Translations under genes and position numbers: made by a program
Assembly: GCA_900544205.1 (NCBI GenBank)
Contig: UQUG01000002.1
Span: 1-64,000, forward strand
Source: an uncultured Collinsella sp.
GTDB taxonomy: Bacteria; Actinomycetota; Coriobacteriia; Coriobacteriales; Coriobacteriaceae
Length of the DNA stretch: 64,000 bases
Direction: 5' to 3'
In this document: positions 31,809 to 40,109 of the stretch, in pieces
How positions within the stretch are numbered: position 1 is the stretch's first letter
Layout of the letters: every line of letters begins with the position of its first letter
Notes under the pieces: generated by a model
What the model saw: only the letters and a program-made list of their open reading frames with translations
What the model was told of the DNA's origin: nothing
Database searches by the model: none

Positions 31809-32963
31809 ATGGTCGAATGGATTGTTAAACGTGCACAGGGTGATCGTGCGCGTGTGGGCACGCTGACGGGCGTGGTGTGTATCGTTGCCAACGTGGCGCT
31901 TTGCGCTGCAAAGGGCGCCATCGGCGTGATATCGGGGTCGGTTTCGATTGTGGCGGACGCCATGAACAACCTGTCCGATGCCAGCTCGAACATCGTGAGC
32001 GTGCTGGGCTTTAAGCTGGCGAGCAAGCCGGCCGACCCCGAGCACCCCTACGGCCACGGTCGCTATGAGTACCTCTCGGGTCTGGTCGTGGCAGCGCTGG
32101 TGCTGCTCATTGGCCTTGAGCTGGTGAAGTCCTCGTTTGAGCGCATCGTCCACCCCGAACCTGTCGAGTTCTCGCTTGCCCTGGTGGCGGTCCTGGTGCT
32201 GTCGATGGTCGTTAAGCTGTGGATGGCGGCGCTCAACCAAAAGTTAGGTGACCGTATTGAGTCCGAGACGCTGCACGCGACCGCCCAGGATTCCAAGAAC
32301 GACGTCCTTGCTACGGGTGCTGTGCTGGCGTGCGCAATTGTTTCGCAGGCAACGGGCATCAACCTCGATGCCTGGGTTGGACTCGCCGTTGGCGCCTATA
32401 TTGGCTGGAGCGGCTTTGAGCTCATCCAAGATACAGTGAGCCCGCTTTTGGGCCAGGCACCCGACCCCAAGCTTGTCGAGCATATCCGCAGCAAGATCAT
32501 GAGCTATCCCGGCGTTTTGGGTGTCCACGATCTGATGGTTCACGACTACGGACCGGGCAGAAAGTTCGCAAGCGCGCATGCCGAGATGGCGGCAGAGGCC
32601 GACCCGCTGGAAAGCCACGACACGCTCGACAACATTGAGCAGGCATTTAGGAACGAAGACGGCATGATCGTCACACTCCATTACGACCCCATCGTGACCG
32701 ACGACCCCAAGGTGGCGAGTATGCGTTTGAGCATTAACGCCATGGCTCAACAGATCGATAGCCGTCTTTCCATTCACGACCTGCGCTGTGTGCCGGGCCC
32801 TACGCACACCAACGTGATCTTTGACTGCGTGCGCCCCTCGGATTTGCAAATGAGCGCCGAAGATCTAAAGCGGACACTAGCAAAACAGGTCGAATCCGAA
32901 TACCCCAATTCATTCGCAAAGATCACGATCGACGAAGACTACGTAGGCCATACTCACGAATAG
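31809..32963 (+). CDS. Cation diffusion facilitator family transporter
   Basis: CDF proteins export divalent metals (Zn, Mn, Fe or Co) by proton antiport. The 384-residue protein has about six membrane segments in the first 210 residues. The metal site motif DAMNNLSD in helix 2 and HATAQDSKND in helix 5 are canonical, as is HPYGHGRYEYLSGL. A long cytoplasmic C-terminal domain of about 170 residues contains the usual CTD fold (VHDLMVHDYGPG) plus an extra segment. ATG 31809 is preferred; GTG 31794 in frame is an alternative. Metal specificity is not predictable with confidence. Confidence 0.92.
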   Translation: MVEWIVKRAQGDRARVGTLTGVVCIVANVALCAAKGAIGVISGSVSIVADAMNNLSDASSNIVSVLGFKLASKPADPEHPYGHGRYEYLSGLVVAALVLLIGLELVKSSFERIVHPEPVEFSLALVAVLVLSMVVKLWMAALNQKLGDRIESETLHATAQDSKNDVLATGAVLACAIVSQATGINLDAWVGLAVGAYIGWSGFELIQDTVSPLLGQAPDPKLVEHIRSKIMSYPGVLGVHDLMVHDYGPGRKFASAHAEMAAEADPLESHDTLDNIEQAFRNEDGMIVTLHYDPIVTDDPKVASMRLSINAMAQQIDSRLSIHDLRCVPGPTHTNVIFDCVRPSDLQMSAEDLKRTLAKQVESEYPNSFAKITIDEDYVGHTHE

Positions 32964-33010
32964 GGGAATAGGACTGCGCCGCTCAAGCTATTTATGCAGA
33001 AGGGGAGAGA

Positions 33011-33637
33011 ATGAAGAGGCTATATCTACTGCGTCACGGTCAGACGGAATTCAACGTCAAAAAACTCGTCCAAGGTCGCTGCGACTCACCGCTCACCGAC
33101 CTGGGCCGCCAGCAAGCTGAGATGGCAGCTGCATGGCTCAAGGCCCACAACGTCATTCCCGACAAAGTGGCCTCTTCACCCTTAGGCCGCGCCATGGACA
33201 CGGCAAGCCTCGTCGCAACCGAACTTTTCGGCCAGAACGCAGCAGTCGAGCCCTGCGAAGGCATCATCGAACGCTGCTACGGCACCTTCGAAGAAGGCCC
33301 CCACGACGCCCTCCCCACCGATGTCTGGGATCCGGGCGAGGACCTAGTCCCCTTTGGAGGAGAGGGAAGCCAAGCCCTGCAAAAACGCATGGTAGAAACC
33401 CTCACCAATCTCATAAGCGCCGAGGACACCAAAACCCTACTAGCAGTAAGCCACGGTAGCGCCAGCCGCCAATTCATAAAAGCCGCCGCCCCAGCAGATT
33501 TTGAGCTCCCAGCCAAACTCCCCAACTGCGCCATCATGATCTTCGATTTCGATGAGGAAAAGTCGGGAGAAGAGGGCGATACGCCTCAATCCAAGTTTAC
33601 CTTGCGGCAAATCATCGATCCCCAGCAAAGTCATTAG
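33011..33637 (+). CDS. Histidine phosphatase family protein (phosphoglycerate mutase-like)
   Basis: A 208-residue member of the histidine phosphatase superfamily. LYLLRHGQTEFN at the N terminus contains the phospho-accepting His9 in the RHG motif, GRCDSPLTDLGRQQA follows, and the second catalytic His is in VSHGSASRQFI. It could be a phosphoglycerate mutase-like phosphatase acting on small phosphorylated metabolites; the substrate is unknown. AGGGGAGAG precedes ATG 33011. As in the aminotransferase gene at 2446, the second half uses many A-ending codons. Large hairpin element B begins 36 bp after its stop. Confidence 0.9.
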   Translation: MKRLYLLRHGQTEFNVKKLVQGRCDSPLTDLGRQQAEMAAAWLKAHNVIPDKVASSPLGRAMDTASLVATELFGQNAAVEPCEGIIERCYGTFEEGPHDALPTDVWDPGEDLVPFGGEGSQALQKRMVETLTNLISAEDTKTLLAVSHGSASRQFIKAAAPADFELPAKLPNCAIMIFDFDEEKSGEEGDTPQSKFTLRQIIDPQQSH

Positions 33638-33672
33638 CCTGAGCGAGCAGAGTTAAGCAGACATCAGCGTGT

Positions 33673-33827
33673 CGTCTCCCGAGCACGGCGAGGGCCGGAG
33701 AAATATATTAAGGTCATCGCGAGTTCCGCACGCAAAGGAGAGCACTTAATGTGCTCTCCGTCTTGCGCAGGACTGTAGAGCAGGGACCTTAATATATTTC
33801 TCCGGCCCTCGCCGTGCTCGGGAGACG
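33673..33827 (+). repeat. Large hairpin element, copy B (conserved 67-nt core, private arms)
   Basis: Left arm 33673-33715 and right arm 33785-33827 are perfectly complementary over 43 nt. The core at 33717-33783 matches the core of copy A at 65 of 67 positions, the two changes being the partners of one base pair in the inner stem (G-C here). TTAAG stands four nt before the core and CTTAA four nt after it, as in copy A; otherwise the arms are unrelated. In both copies the outer half of each arm is GC-rich and the inner half AT-rich. It lies 260 bp before rplC in the same orientation as copy A before rpsL. Confidence 0.8.
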
Positions 33828-33876
33828 TGCCACGCACTTTACCTGCGTAAACAATGTGAGTGAAATATGAATCTCG

Positions 33877-33903
33877 ATGGATACGCCCGCAGCCGTGTAT
33901 ACT
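33877..33903 (+). promoter_or_regulatory. GGATACGCCCG motif and putative rplC promoter -10
   Basis: ATGGATACGCCCGCAGCCGTG leads into TATACT (33898-33903), a good -10. A clear -35 is not seen at the expected distance. The motif matches the one before rplB over most of its length and the one before rpsL more loosely, and it lies about 50 bp after the large hairpin, as at rpsL. About 180 nt of untranslated leader would follow. Confidence 0.5.
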
Positions 33904-34086
33904 AAACAGCTGTGTGAAACCAGGGGAGTATTCTGGCTGGACAAAATGCCTGCTTAATAGGGTTGTCAGGTAGTCCGGGCGAAATACAAGGCTGGGGAGC
34001 ACGTCGTGTAAGTAGTGGTCCTCTAGGGGCGTACGCTCGGTGGTGTACGCATTGTCCCAAGACCACGCGAGAGTTGGGATCATATC

Positions 34087-34707
34087 TTGATCAGCATGAT
34101 TCTCGGCCGCAAGATTGGCATGACCCAGGTTTGGGACGAGGACGACAACGTCGTTCCCGTCACGGTCATCCAGGCTGGCCCCTGCGCTGTCTCGCAGGTT
34201 AAAACTCAGGCAACCGACGGCTATGACGCCGTCCAGATCGGTTTCGGCGACATCAAGGCCAAGAACGTGAACAAGCCCATGGCTGGTCACTTCGCCAAGG
34301 CTGGCGTCGAGCCTGTCCGTTTCCTTCGTGAGGTCCGCGTCGAGAACGGCGAGGAGCACAAGGTCGGCGAGGTCGTCACCGTCGCTGATTTCGCTGATGT
34401 CGAGAAGGTCGACGTCATCGGTACCTCCAAGGGTAAGGGCTTCCAGGGTCGCATCAAGCGCTGGGGTCAGCGCCGCGGTCCTATGACGCATGGTTCTCAC
34501 TTCCAGCGTCACCCCGGTTCTATCGGTCAGTGCGCCTATCCTGCGCGCGTCCTCAAGGGCGTCAAGATGGCCGGTCACATGGGTAACGAGCGCGTTACCG
34601 TCAAGAACCTTTCCGTTGTCCGCATCGATGCCGAGCAGAACCTCATCTTGGTCAAGGGCGCTGTCCCGGGTGCCAAGAATGGTCTCGTCGCCATCCGTAT
34701 GGCCTAA
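34087..34707 (+). CDS. rplC: 50S ribosomal protein L3
   Basis: L3 is an early assembly protein of the 50S subunit reaching towards the peptidyl transferase centre. [12 protein letters not shown] at the N terminus, [11 protein letters not shown] and the [20 protein letters not shown] loop are typical. Length 206 residues from TTG 34087, which has GGGAT 7 bp upstream and gives [12 protein letters not shown] 34096 in frame is the alternative. It heads a ribosomal operon of twelve genes. In most genomes rpsJ precedes it; here it has its own promoter region after a 14-kb interruption. Confidence 0.97.
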   Translation: MISMILGRKIGMTQVWDEDDNVVPVTVIQAGPCAVSQVKTQATDGYDAVQIGFGDIKAKNVNKPMAGHFAKAGVEPVRFLREVRVENGEEHKVGEVVTVADFADVEKVDVIGTSKGKGFQGRIKRWGQRRGPMTHGSHFQRHPGSIGQCAYPARVLKGVKMAGHMGNERVTVKNLSVVRIDAEQNLILVKGAVPGAKNGLVAIRMA

Positions 34708-34753
34708 GGGCCCAGCCCATTTAGCCCAGCGTCATACCAAGGAGAACACTTAA

Positions 34754-35380
34754 ATGGCAAAGTTTGAAGTTAAGAACAGCGAGGGCAAGAAGGTCGCCGA
34801 GGCCGAGCTCGCCGCTGAGGTGTACGGCATCGAGCCGAACATCCACGTTATGCACCACATCGTCAAGTGCCAGATGGCCTCTTGGCGTCAGGGCACCCAG
34901 TCCGCTAAGGGCCGCTCTGAGGTTTCCGGTGGCGGCAAGAAGCCTTGGCGTCAGAAGGGCACCGGCCGTGCCCGCCAGGGTTCCATCCGTGCTGCCCAGT
35001 GGCGTCACGGTGGCGTTGTCTTCGCCCCCAAGCCCCGTTCCTACGCCAAGCGTATGAACAACAAGGAGGTCAAGCTGGCTATGCGCTCCGCGCTGTCCGC
35101 CAAGCTGGCCGATGGCGAGCTCGTGCTCGTCGACGACTACGGCTTCGAGAAGCCTTCCACCAAGGCTGCCGTCGCCATGCTCAAGGCTCTCGGCCTTGAG
35201 GGCAAGCGTCTGACCATCATCGTTCGCGATGAGGACGTCAACGCCTACTTGTCGTTCCGCAACATTCCCAAGACGTTCATCATCACCGCTGACGAGGCCA
35301 ACACCTACGATCTCGTCAACAACAACGCTGTGCTGATGCCCGCCGACATCGCCGCTCACTTCGGGGAGGTGCTTGCATAA
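34754..35380 (+). CDS. rplD: 50S ribosomal protein L4
   Basis: L4 lines the peptide exit tunnel and is an autogenous regulator of the S10 operon in enterobacteria. The 208-residue protein shows HHIVKCQMASWRQGTQSAKG, the tunnel loop GGGKKPWRQKGTGRARQGS and KLAMRSALSAKL. ATG 34754 is preceded by AAGGAG. The stop codon directly abuts the rplW start. Whether L4 regulates here is not known. Confidence 0.97.
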   Translation: MAKFEVKNSEGKKVAEAELAAEVYGIEPNIHVMHHIVKCQMASWRQGTQSAKGRSEVSGGGKKPWRQKGTGRARQGSIRAAQWRHGGVVFAPKPRSYAKRMNNKEVKLAMRSALSAKLADGELVLVDDYGFEKPSTKAAVAMLKALGLEGKRLTIIVRDEDVNAYLSFRNIPKTFIITADEANTYDLVNNNAVLMPADIAAHFGEVLA

Positions 35381-35668
35381 ATGACCGCCCACGAGATCAT
35401 CATCCGTCCGATCGTGTCCGAGCGTTCCTTCTCCGGCATGGAGCTGAACAAGTACACGTTCGAGGTCGCCAAGGATGCTAACAAGTATCAGATCAAGGAC
35501 GCTGTCGAGGAGATCTTCGGCGTCAAGGTCGTTCGCGTGAACACCCTGACGGTCAAGCCCAAGACCAAGCGCGTGCGCTATGTCGCCGGCAAGACCCGTT
35601 CTTGGAAGAAGGCCATCGTCACGCTGGCCGAGGGCGACACCATCGAGGTCTTTGGCAACCAGGCCTAA
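35381..35668 (+). CDS. rplW: 50S ribosomal protein L23
   Basis: L23 sits at the exit of the peptide tunnel and docks trigger factor and SRP. The 95-residue protein has IIIRPIVSERSFSGMELNKY, TFEVAKDANKYQIKDAVEEI and the loop with KTKRVRYVAGKTRSWKKA. It starts immediately after the rplD stop with GGGGAGG about 12 bp upstream. A hairpin and possible internal promoter follow before rplB. Confidence 0.97.
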   Translation: MTAHEIIIRPIVSERSFSGMELNKYTFEVAKDANKYQIKDAVEEIFGVKVVRVNTLTVKPKTKRVRYVAGKTRSWKKAIVTLAEGDTIEVFGNQA

Positions 35669-35685
35669 GACTCGCTGCTGTTGAG

Positions 35686-35727
35686 TGAGCTCATGCCTCC
35701 CAAATAGGGGAGGCGGGAGCTCAAGGT
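35686..35727 (+). terminator. Possible intergenic attenuator between rplW and rplB
   Basis: GAGCTC...CCTCCC and GGGGAGG...GGAGCTC form a strong two-part hairpin (about 35688-35723), followed by AAGGTTTT. The T-tract is short, so termination would be partial. With the promoter-like motif that follows, it may divide the operon into two transcripts. Confidence 0.4.
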
Positions 35728-35741
35728 TTTGGGCGTATAAA

Positions 35742-35768
35742 ATGGACACGCCCGGAACCGTGTATACG
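35742..35768 (+). promoter_or_regulatory. GGACACGCCCG motif and possible internal promoter before rplB
   Basis: ATGGACACGCCCGGAACCG continues to TGTATACG, with a perfect ACACG/CGTGT dyad over the -10-like TATACG. It closely matches the element before rplC. It is the third copy in front of ribosomal genes in this window. Confidence 0.45.
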
Positions 35769-35847
35769 TCCGGTGTCATCGCACCCGAGGCAGAACCTCG
35801 AATCCCTGTCTGCGATGGCTAACGGATTCCTATTGAAAGGGATTGTA

Positions 35848-36678
35848 ATGGCTGTAAAGCACCTTAAGCCGACCTCCGCTGGTAGGCGTTGGCAGACGAT
35901 CTCCGACTTCTCCGAGATCACCTGCACCAAGCCCGAGAAGTCTCTTCTCGAGCCCCTGCCCAAGAAGGCCGGTCGTAACAACAACGGCCGCATCACCACC
36001 CGCCACCAGGGCGGCGGCGTGAAGCGTCGTTATCGCGTGATCGACTTCAAGCGCAACAAGGACGGCGTGCCCGCCAAGGTTGCCACGATCGAGTACGATC
36101 CGAACCGTTCCGCTCGCATCGCTCTGCTGCACTACGCTGACGGTGAGAAGCGCTACATCCTGGCCCCCAAGGGTCTCGAGGTCGGTCAGACCATCATGTC
36201 CGGTTCTGACGCCGACATCAAGCCGGGCAACGCTCTGCCCCTCGCCGACATCCCCGTCGGTACGCTCATCCACGCCGTCGAGTTCCAGCCGGGCAAGGGC
36301 GCTGCTATCGCCCGTTCCGCCGGTAACTCCTGCCAGCTGATGGGTAAGGAGGGCAAGTACGCCATCGTCCGTATGCCTTCCTCCGAGATGCGCCGCATCC
36401 TCGTTACCTGCCGCGCCACCGTCGGTGAGGTCGGCAACGCCGATCACTCCAACATCGTCATCGGCAAGGCCGGCCGTAAGCGTCACATGAACGTGCGCCC
36501 GACCGTCCGCGGTACCGTCATGAACCCTGTCGACCACCCGCACGGCGGTGGCGAGGGCAAGAACCACACCTCTGGTCGTCCCTCCGTTACCCCCTGGGGT
36601 AAGCCGACGAAGGGCCTTCGTACGCGCAAGAAGAAGAAGGTCTCGAACCAGCACATCATTCGTCGCCGTAAGAAGTAA
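35848..36678 (+). CDS. rplB: 50S ribosomal protein L2
   Basis: L2 is essential for subunit association and peptidyl transfer. The 276-residue product begins [17 protein letters not shown] and contains [40 protein letters not shown] and [14 protein letters not shown] with the conserved histidine. ATG 35848 is chosen for GAAAGGG 7 bp upstream and the conserved N terminus; the frame is open earlier. Confidence 0.98.
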   Translation: MAVKHLKPTSAGRRWQTISDFSEITCTKPEKSLLEPLPKKAGRNNNGRITTRHQGGGVKRRYRVIDFKRNKDGVPAKVATIEYDPNRSARIALLHYADGEKRYILAPKGLEVGQTIMSGSDADIKPGNALPLADIPVGTLIHAVEFQPGKGAAIARSAGNSCQLMGKEGKYAIVRMPSSEMRRILVTCRATVGEVGNADHSNIVIGKAGRKRHMNVRPTVRGTVMNPVDHPHGGGEGKNHTSGRPSVTPWGKPTKGLRTRKKKKVSNQHIIRRRKK

Positions 36679-36710
36679 TTTCGGATACCGAGTTTTAGGA
36701 GAAAGCACTT

Positions 36711-36971
36711 ATGAGCAGAAGTCTCAAAAAGGGCCCGTTCGTGGAGACTCGCCTTCTCTCGCGTATCACCGCGATGAACGAGGCTGGCAAGAAGGACGTC
36801 GTGAAGACCTGGTCCCGCGCGTCCACCATCTTCCCCGAGATGGTTGGTCACACCATCGCCGTCCACGACGGCCGCAAGCATGTGCCCGTGTATGTTACCG
36901 AGTCCATGGTTGGTCACAAGCTCGGCGAGTTCGCGCCGACTCGTACGTTCCGTGGCCACAAGGCCAAATAG
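36711..36971 (+). CDS. rpsS: 30S ribosomal protein S19
   Basis: S19 binds 16S rRNA in the 30S head together with S13. The 86-residue protein begins [16 protein letters not shown] and contains [20 protein letters not shown] and [19 protein letters not shown]. Preceded by TAGGAGA. Operon position between L2 and L22 is canonical. Confidence 0.97.
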   Translation: MSRSLKKGPFVETRLLSRITAMNEAGKKDVVKTWSRASTIFPEMVGHTIAVHDGRKHVPVYVTESMVGHKLGEFAPTRTFRGHKAK

Positions 36972-36985
36972 GGGGTTAACCGTAA

Positions 36986-37357
36986 ATGGCAACTAAGTCT
37001 ATTGAAACTGAGGCCACCGAGGTTCGCGCCGTCGCTAAGTACGTGCGTGTTTCCCCCAGCAAGGCCCGCCTGGTGGTCGATCTGATCCGCCGCAAGCCTG
37101 TCGCTCAGGCCTTCGACATCCTCCACTTCTGCGACCGCGCCGTCGCCGTGGATGTCGAGAAGGTTCTCCGTTCCGCCGTTGCGAACGCCGAGAACAACAA
37201 CGGTCTGCGTGCCGACAACCTGGTTGTCGCCGCTGCCTATGTTGACGAGGGTCCGACGCTTAAGCGCATCCGTCCCCGCGCCAAGGGTTCCGCTTCTCGC
37301 ATTCTGAAGCGTACTTCCCACATCACCGTCGTCGTTGCTCCTCGAAAGGAGGCGTAA
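36986..37357 (+). CDS. rplV: 50S ribosomal protein L22
   Basis: L22 forms part of the exit-tunnel constriction and is a macrolide-resistance locus. The 123-residue protein shows [20 protein letters not shown], a [15 protein letters not shown] segment and the tunnel hairpin with [25 protein letters not shown] at about 36971-36975 precedes ATG 36986. No resistance-type insertion is evident in the hairpin. Confidence 0.97.
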   Translation: MATKSIETEATEVRAVAKYVRVSPSKARLVVDLIRRKPVAQAFDILHFCDRAVAVDVEKVLRSAVANAENNNGLRADNLVVAAAYVDEGPTLKRIRPRAKGSASRILKRTSHITVVVAPRKEA

Positions 37358-37363
37358 AGCTGT

Positions 37364-38074
37364 ATGGGTCAGAAAGTCTACCCCACCGGCTTCCGTCTTG
37401 GCATCACCGAGAACTGGCGCTCCCGCTGGTTCGCAGAGAAGGATTACGCTAAGACCCTCGGTAACGATCTCGAGATCCGCAAGTACCTCGAGAAGCGTCT
37501 TTCCCGCGCAGCTGTCTCCCGCGTCGAGATCGAGCGCGCTGGCGACAAGGTGAAGGTCATCATCCTCACCGCTCGCCCCGGCGTTGTCATCGGTAAGAAG
37601 GGTGCCGAGATCGATACCCTCCGCACCGAGCTCGAGAAGGTCGCTGGCGTCTCCAAGGGCCAGCTCTCCGTCGACGTTGTCGAGATCAAGCGCCCCGAGC
37701 TCGACGCCAACCTCGTTGCTCAGTCTATCGCCGAGCAGCTCGAGGGCCGCGTTGCCTTCCGTCGCGCTATGCGCAAGGCTGTCCAGTCTGCCCGCAAGGC
37801 CGGCGCTAAGGGCATCCGTATCCAGTGCTCCGGTCGTCTCGGCGGTGCCGAGATGGGCCGTCGTGAGTGGTACCGCGAGGGTCGCGTGCCTCTGCACACC
37901 CTCCGTGCCAAGATCGACTACGGCACGGCTGTCGCCAGCACCACCATGGGCGCTTGCGGCGTGAAGGTCTGGATCTACCTGGGCGAGAAGCTCCCGGGCC
38001 AGCCTGTTCCCAACCCTGCACTCGAGGGCTCTTCCCGTCCTCGTCGTCGTAACTCCGAGAGGAGGGGTCAGTAG
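37364..38074 (+). CDS. rpsC: 30S ribosomal protein S3
   Basis: S3 lines the mRNA entry channel and has helicase-like function. The 236-residue protein begins [20 protein letters not shown], carries the KH-domain loop VIGKKGAEI and ends with a C-terminal RNA-binding domain ([20 protein letters not shown]). AAAGGAGG lies upstream of ATG 37364. Its stop overlaps the GTG of rplP by one base. Confidence 0.97.
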   Translation: MGQKVYPTGFRLGITENWRSRWFAEKDYAKTLGNDLEIRKYLEKRLSRAAVSRVEIERAGDKVKVIILTARPGVVIGKKGAEIDTLRTELEKVAGVSKGQLSVDVVEIKRPELDANLVAQSIAEQLEGRVAFRRAMRKAVQSARKAGAKGIRIQCSGRLGGAEMGRREWYREGRVPLHTLRAKIDYGTAVASTTMGACGVKVWIYLGEKLPGQPVPNPALEGSSRPRRRNSERRGQ

Positions 38075-38577
38075 TGCTTGCCCCTAAGCGTATTCTTCAC
38101 CGCAAGGTGCAGCGTGGCTCCATGAAGGGCCAGGCCAAGGGTAATACCGAGCTGCATTTCGGCGAGTTTGGTATCCAGGCTCTCGAGGCCCATTGGATCA
38201 CCAACCGTCAGATCGAGGCCGCTCGTATTGCCATGACCCGCTACATGAAGCGTGGCGGTCGTGTCTACATCACGATCTTCCCCGATAAGCCCATCACCAA
38301 GAAGCCTGCCGAGACTCGCATGGGTTCTGGTAAGGGTAACCCCGAGGAGTGGGTGGCCGTCGTCAAGCCCGGCCGCATCATGTTCGAGGTCAAGGGTGTT
38401 CCCGAGGAGGTCGCTCGCGAGGCTCTGCGTCTTGCGCAGCACAAGCTCCCCATCAAGACCAAGATTGTTGCTGCCAAGAACGCTGAGCAGCGCATCGAGA
38501 AGGAGATGGCTGAGGAGGCCGCTCTCGAGGCCAAGTGGGCTGCTGAGGACGCCGCCGCCGCCAAGGAGGAGAACTAA
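38074..38577 (+). CDS. rplP: 50S ribosomal protein L16
   Basis: L16 organises the tRNA acceptor path between A and P sites. The 167-residue protein contains [40 protein letters not shown] and [16 protein letters not shown]. It starts with GTG overlapping the rpsC stop, with GAGGGG upstream. An Ala/Glu-rich C-terminal tail of about 25 residues ([20 protein letters not shown]) extends beyond the usual length of about 140. Confidence 0.97.
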   Translation: MLAPKRILHRKVQRGSMKGQAKGNTELHFGEFGIQALEAHWITNRQIEAARIAMTRYMKRGGRVYITIFPDKPITKKPAETRMGSGKGNPEEWVAVVKPGRIMFEVKGVPEEVAREALRLAQHKLPIKTKIVAAKNAEQRIEKEMAEEAALEAKWAAEDAAAAKEEN

Positions 38578-38792
38578 TGAAGCCCGCAGAGATTCGTGAG
38601 CTCTCGGACGCTCAGCTCGTTGAGAAGCTGAAGGAAATGCGCGCCGAGCTCTTTAACCTTCGTTTCCAGATGGCCACCAGCCAGCTGGACAACACCGCTC
38701 GCGTCAACACCGTGAAGAAGGACATCGCTCGCGTCCTCACGGAGCAGCGCGCCCGCGAGATCGCAGCGGAGAAGTCCGCTGTCGCCGAGTAG
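38577..38792 (+). CDS. rpmC: 50S ribosomal protein L29
   Basis: L29 is a small two-helix protein at the tunnel exit that contacts L23. The 71-residue product has [20 protein letters not shown] and FNLRFQMATSQLDNTARVNT. It overlaps rplP by one base (TAATG), a translational-coupling arrangement. Confidence 0.96.
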   Translation: MKPAEIRELSDAQLVEKLKEMRAELFNLRFQMATSQLDNTARVNTVKKDIARVLTEQRAREIAAEKSAVAE

Positions 38793-38808
38793 GACCTAAG
38801 GAGAGAAC

Positions 38809-39069
38809 ATGACTGATTCGCGTAACTCGCGTAAGGTCCGTACGGGTGTCGTTACCTCCGTCTCCGGTGCCAAGACCATTGTTGTCACCATCACCGAGCG
38901 CAAGCGTCACCCCAAGTACGGCAAGATGATGACCAGCTCCAAGAAGCTGCACGCTCACGACGAGGAGTGCACGGCTGGCGTGGGCGACACCGTCCGCGTT
39001 ATGGAGACCCGTCCTATGTCCAAGATGAAGCGTTGGCGCCTCATCGAGGTCGTCGAGCGCGCTAAATAA
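38809..39069 (+). CDS. rpsQ: 30S ribosomal protein S17
   Basis: S17 is a primary 16S rRNA binder of the OB-fold family. The 86-residue protein contains RKVRTGVVTSVSGAKTIVVT, ERKRHPKYGKMM and GDTVRVMETRPMSKMKRWRL. AAGGAGAG precedes ATG 38809. A 118-bp gap with a strong predicted RNA structure separates it from rplN, where most genomes have only a few bases. Confidence 0.97.
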   Translation: MTDSRNSRKVRTGVVTSVSGAKTIVVTITERKRHPKYGKMMTSSKKLHAHDEECTAGVGDTVRVMETRPMSKMKRWRLIEVVERAK

Positions 39070-39096
39070 GCAGTCGCTCTTACGACTTGTACGTTT

Positions 39097-39162
39097 CCGA
39101 AGATGTGCGTATGCCTGGCTTGCATACCACGGGCCGCATAAAGGCTGCGCACCTCTCTTCGG
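39097..39162 (+). ncRNA. Structured intergenic RNA between rpsQ and rplN
   Basis: CCGAAGA (39097-39103) pairs with TCTTCGG (39156-39162), GTGCG with CGCAC (39105-39109 / 39148-39152), and inside are GTATGC/GCATAC (39109-39114 / 39122-39127) and GCC/GGC. This forms a junction-like fold some 25 nt before rplN. It is probably a leader or processing site controlling the distal genes; the family is not recognised. Confidence 0.5.
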
Positions 39163-39187
39163 TTCTTAGTTCGGAGGAACATCTACC

Positions 39188-39556
39188 ATGATTCAGATGC
39201 AAACCATGCTGAACGTCGCCGACAACTCCGGCGCTCGCAAGATTCGCTGCATCAAGGTGCTTGGCGGTTCCAAGCGTCGTTATGCAGGCATCGGCGATGT
39301 GTTCATCGGTGCTGTCCAGGAGGCTACCCCTGGCGCCAACGTCAAGAAGAAGGACGTTGTCCGTTGCGTCGTCGTTCGCACCGTTAAGGAGATCCGCCGC
39401 AAGGATGGCTCCTATATTCGCTTTGATGAGAACGCTTGCGTTGTCATCAACAACGATGGTTCGCCCGTCGGCACCCGTATCTTCGGGCCCGTCGCTCGCG
39501 AGCTTCGTGACAAGAAGTACATGAAGATCGTCTCGCTCGCTCCCGAGACCCTGTAG
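39188..39556 (+). CDS. rplN: 50S ribosomal protein L14
   Basis: L14 forms intersubunit bridges and binds the silencing factor RsfS. The 122-residue protein begins [20 protein letters not shown] and shows [33 protein letters not shown] and [26 protein letters not shown] lies 8 bp before ATG 39188. Confidence 0.98.
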   Translation: MIQMQTMLNVADNSGARKIRCIKVLGGSKRRYAGIGDVFIGAVQEATPGANVKKKDVVRCVVVRTVKEIRRKDGSYIRFDENACVVINNDGSPVGTRIFGPVARELRDKKYMKIVSLAPETL

Positions 39557-39569
39557 TTAGGGGAGATAT

Positions 39570-39875
39570 ATGTATATCAAGAAGGGCGATAAGGTCCAGG
39601 TTCTCTCTGGTAAGGATCGCGGCAAGCAGGGCGTTATCCTGCGTGCTCTCCCCGCCGAGAACAAGGTCGTTGTCGAGGGCGTTTCGGTCGTCAAGAAGGC
39701 CGTCAAGCCCAACGCTGCCAACCAGCAGGGCGGCATCGTTTCGCAGGAGGCTCCCATCGACGCCTCCAACGTCAATCTCGTTTGCCCCGAGTGCGGTAAG
39801 GTTACCCGCGTCGGTCACGAGAAGGACGGCAAGAACAAGCTGCGCGTCTGCAAGAAGTGCGGCCACAAGTTCTAA
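39570..39875 (+). CDS. rplX: 50S ribosomal protein L24
   Basis: L24 initiates 50S assembly. The 101-residue protein has the KOW motif [20 protein letters not shown] and a C-terminal zinc-ribbon-like part ([10 protein letters not shown]...[10 protein letters not shown]) typical of actinobacterial and clostridial L24. It is followed by a terminator. In most bacteria rplE, rpsN, rpsH, rplF and the rest follow directly, so the cluster is cut here. Confidence 0.97.
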   Translation: MYIKKGDKVQVLSGKDRGKQGVILRALPAENKVVVEGVSVVKKAVKPNAANQQGGIVSQEAPIDASNVNLVCPECGKVTRVGHEKDGKNKLRVCKKCGHKF

Positions 39876-39899
39876 GCTGCCCGCAACATCAAGTTGCTA

Positions 39900-39940
39900 G
39901 CAAAGGCCCGGATGCCCCACGGCACCCGGGCCTTTTTCTA
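39900..39940 (+). terminator. Intrinsic terminator after rplX
   Basis: AAAGGCCCGGATGCC pairs with GGCACCCGGGCCTTT and runs into TTTTTC, a strong terminator that ends the ribosomal operon. Confidence 0.92.
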
Positions 39941-39944
39941 TCCC

Positions 39945-39973
39945 TACTCATTGGGGACAGACTTAAATGAGTA
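39945..39973. repeat. GGGACAG-core small hairpin, copy e
   Basis: TACTCATT and AATGAGTA are perfect 8-bp arms around GGGGACAGACTTA. Same core type as the other six copies, with different arms. Confidence 0.6.
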
Positions 39974-40029
39974 CCCTAACTGGGTAAGCATAAATGAGCG
40001 GGTCGTGCTGTATAAATTGCTTGTGTGCG

Positions 40030-40109
40030 CGTTTATGCGCGTTAGATTGCGTTTAATTACGCACCTATGCATATATATGCGCCGTTTACGGGGCAATAAT
40101 GACCGTTTA
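40030..40109. promoter_or_regulatory. Phased CGTTTA repeats upstream of the oxidoreductase gene
   Basis: CGTTTA occurs at 40030, 40050, 40083 and 40104, with a near-copy CGTTAG at 40040. Spacings of about 10, 10, 33 and 21 bp place them on one face of the helix. The AT-rich 330-bp interval has no gene; the repeats may be operators for the DeoR-type regulator encoded downstream. Confidence 0.4.
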
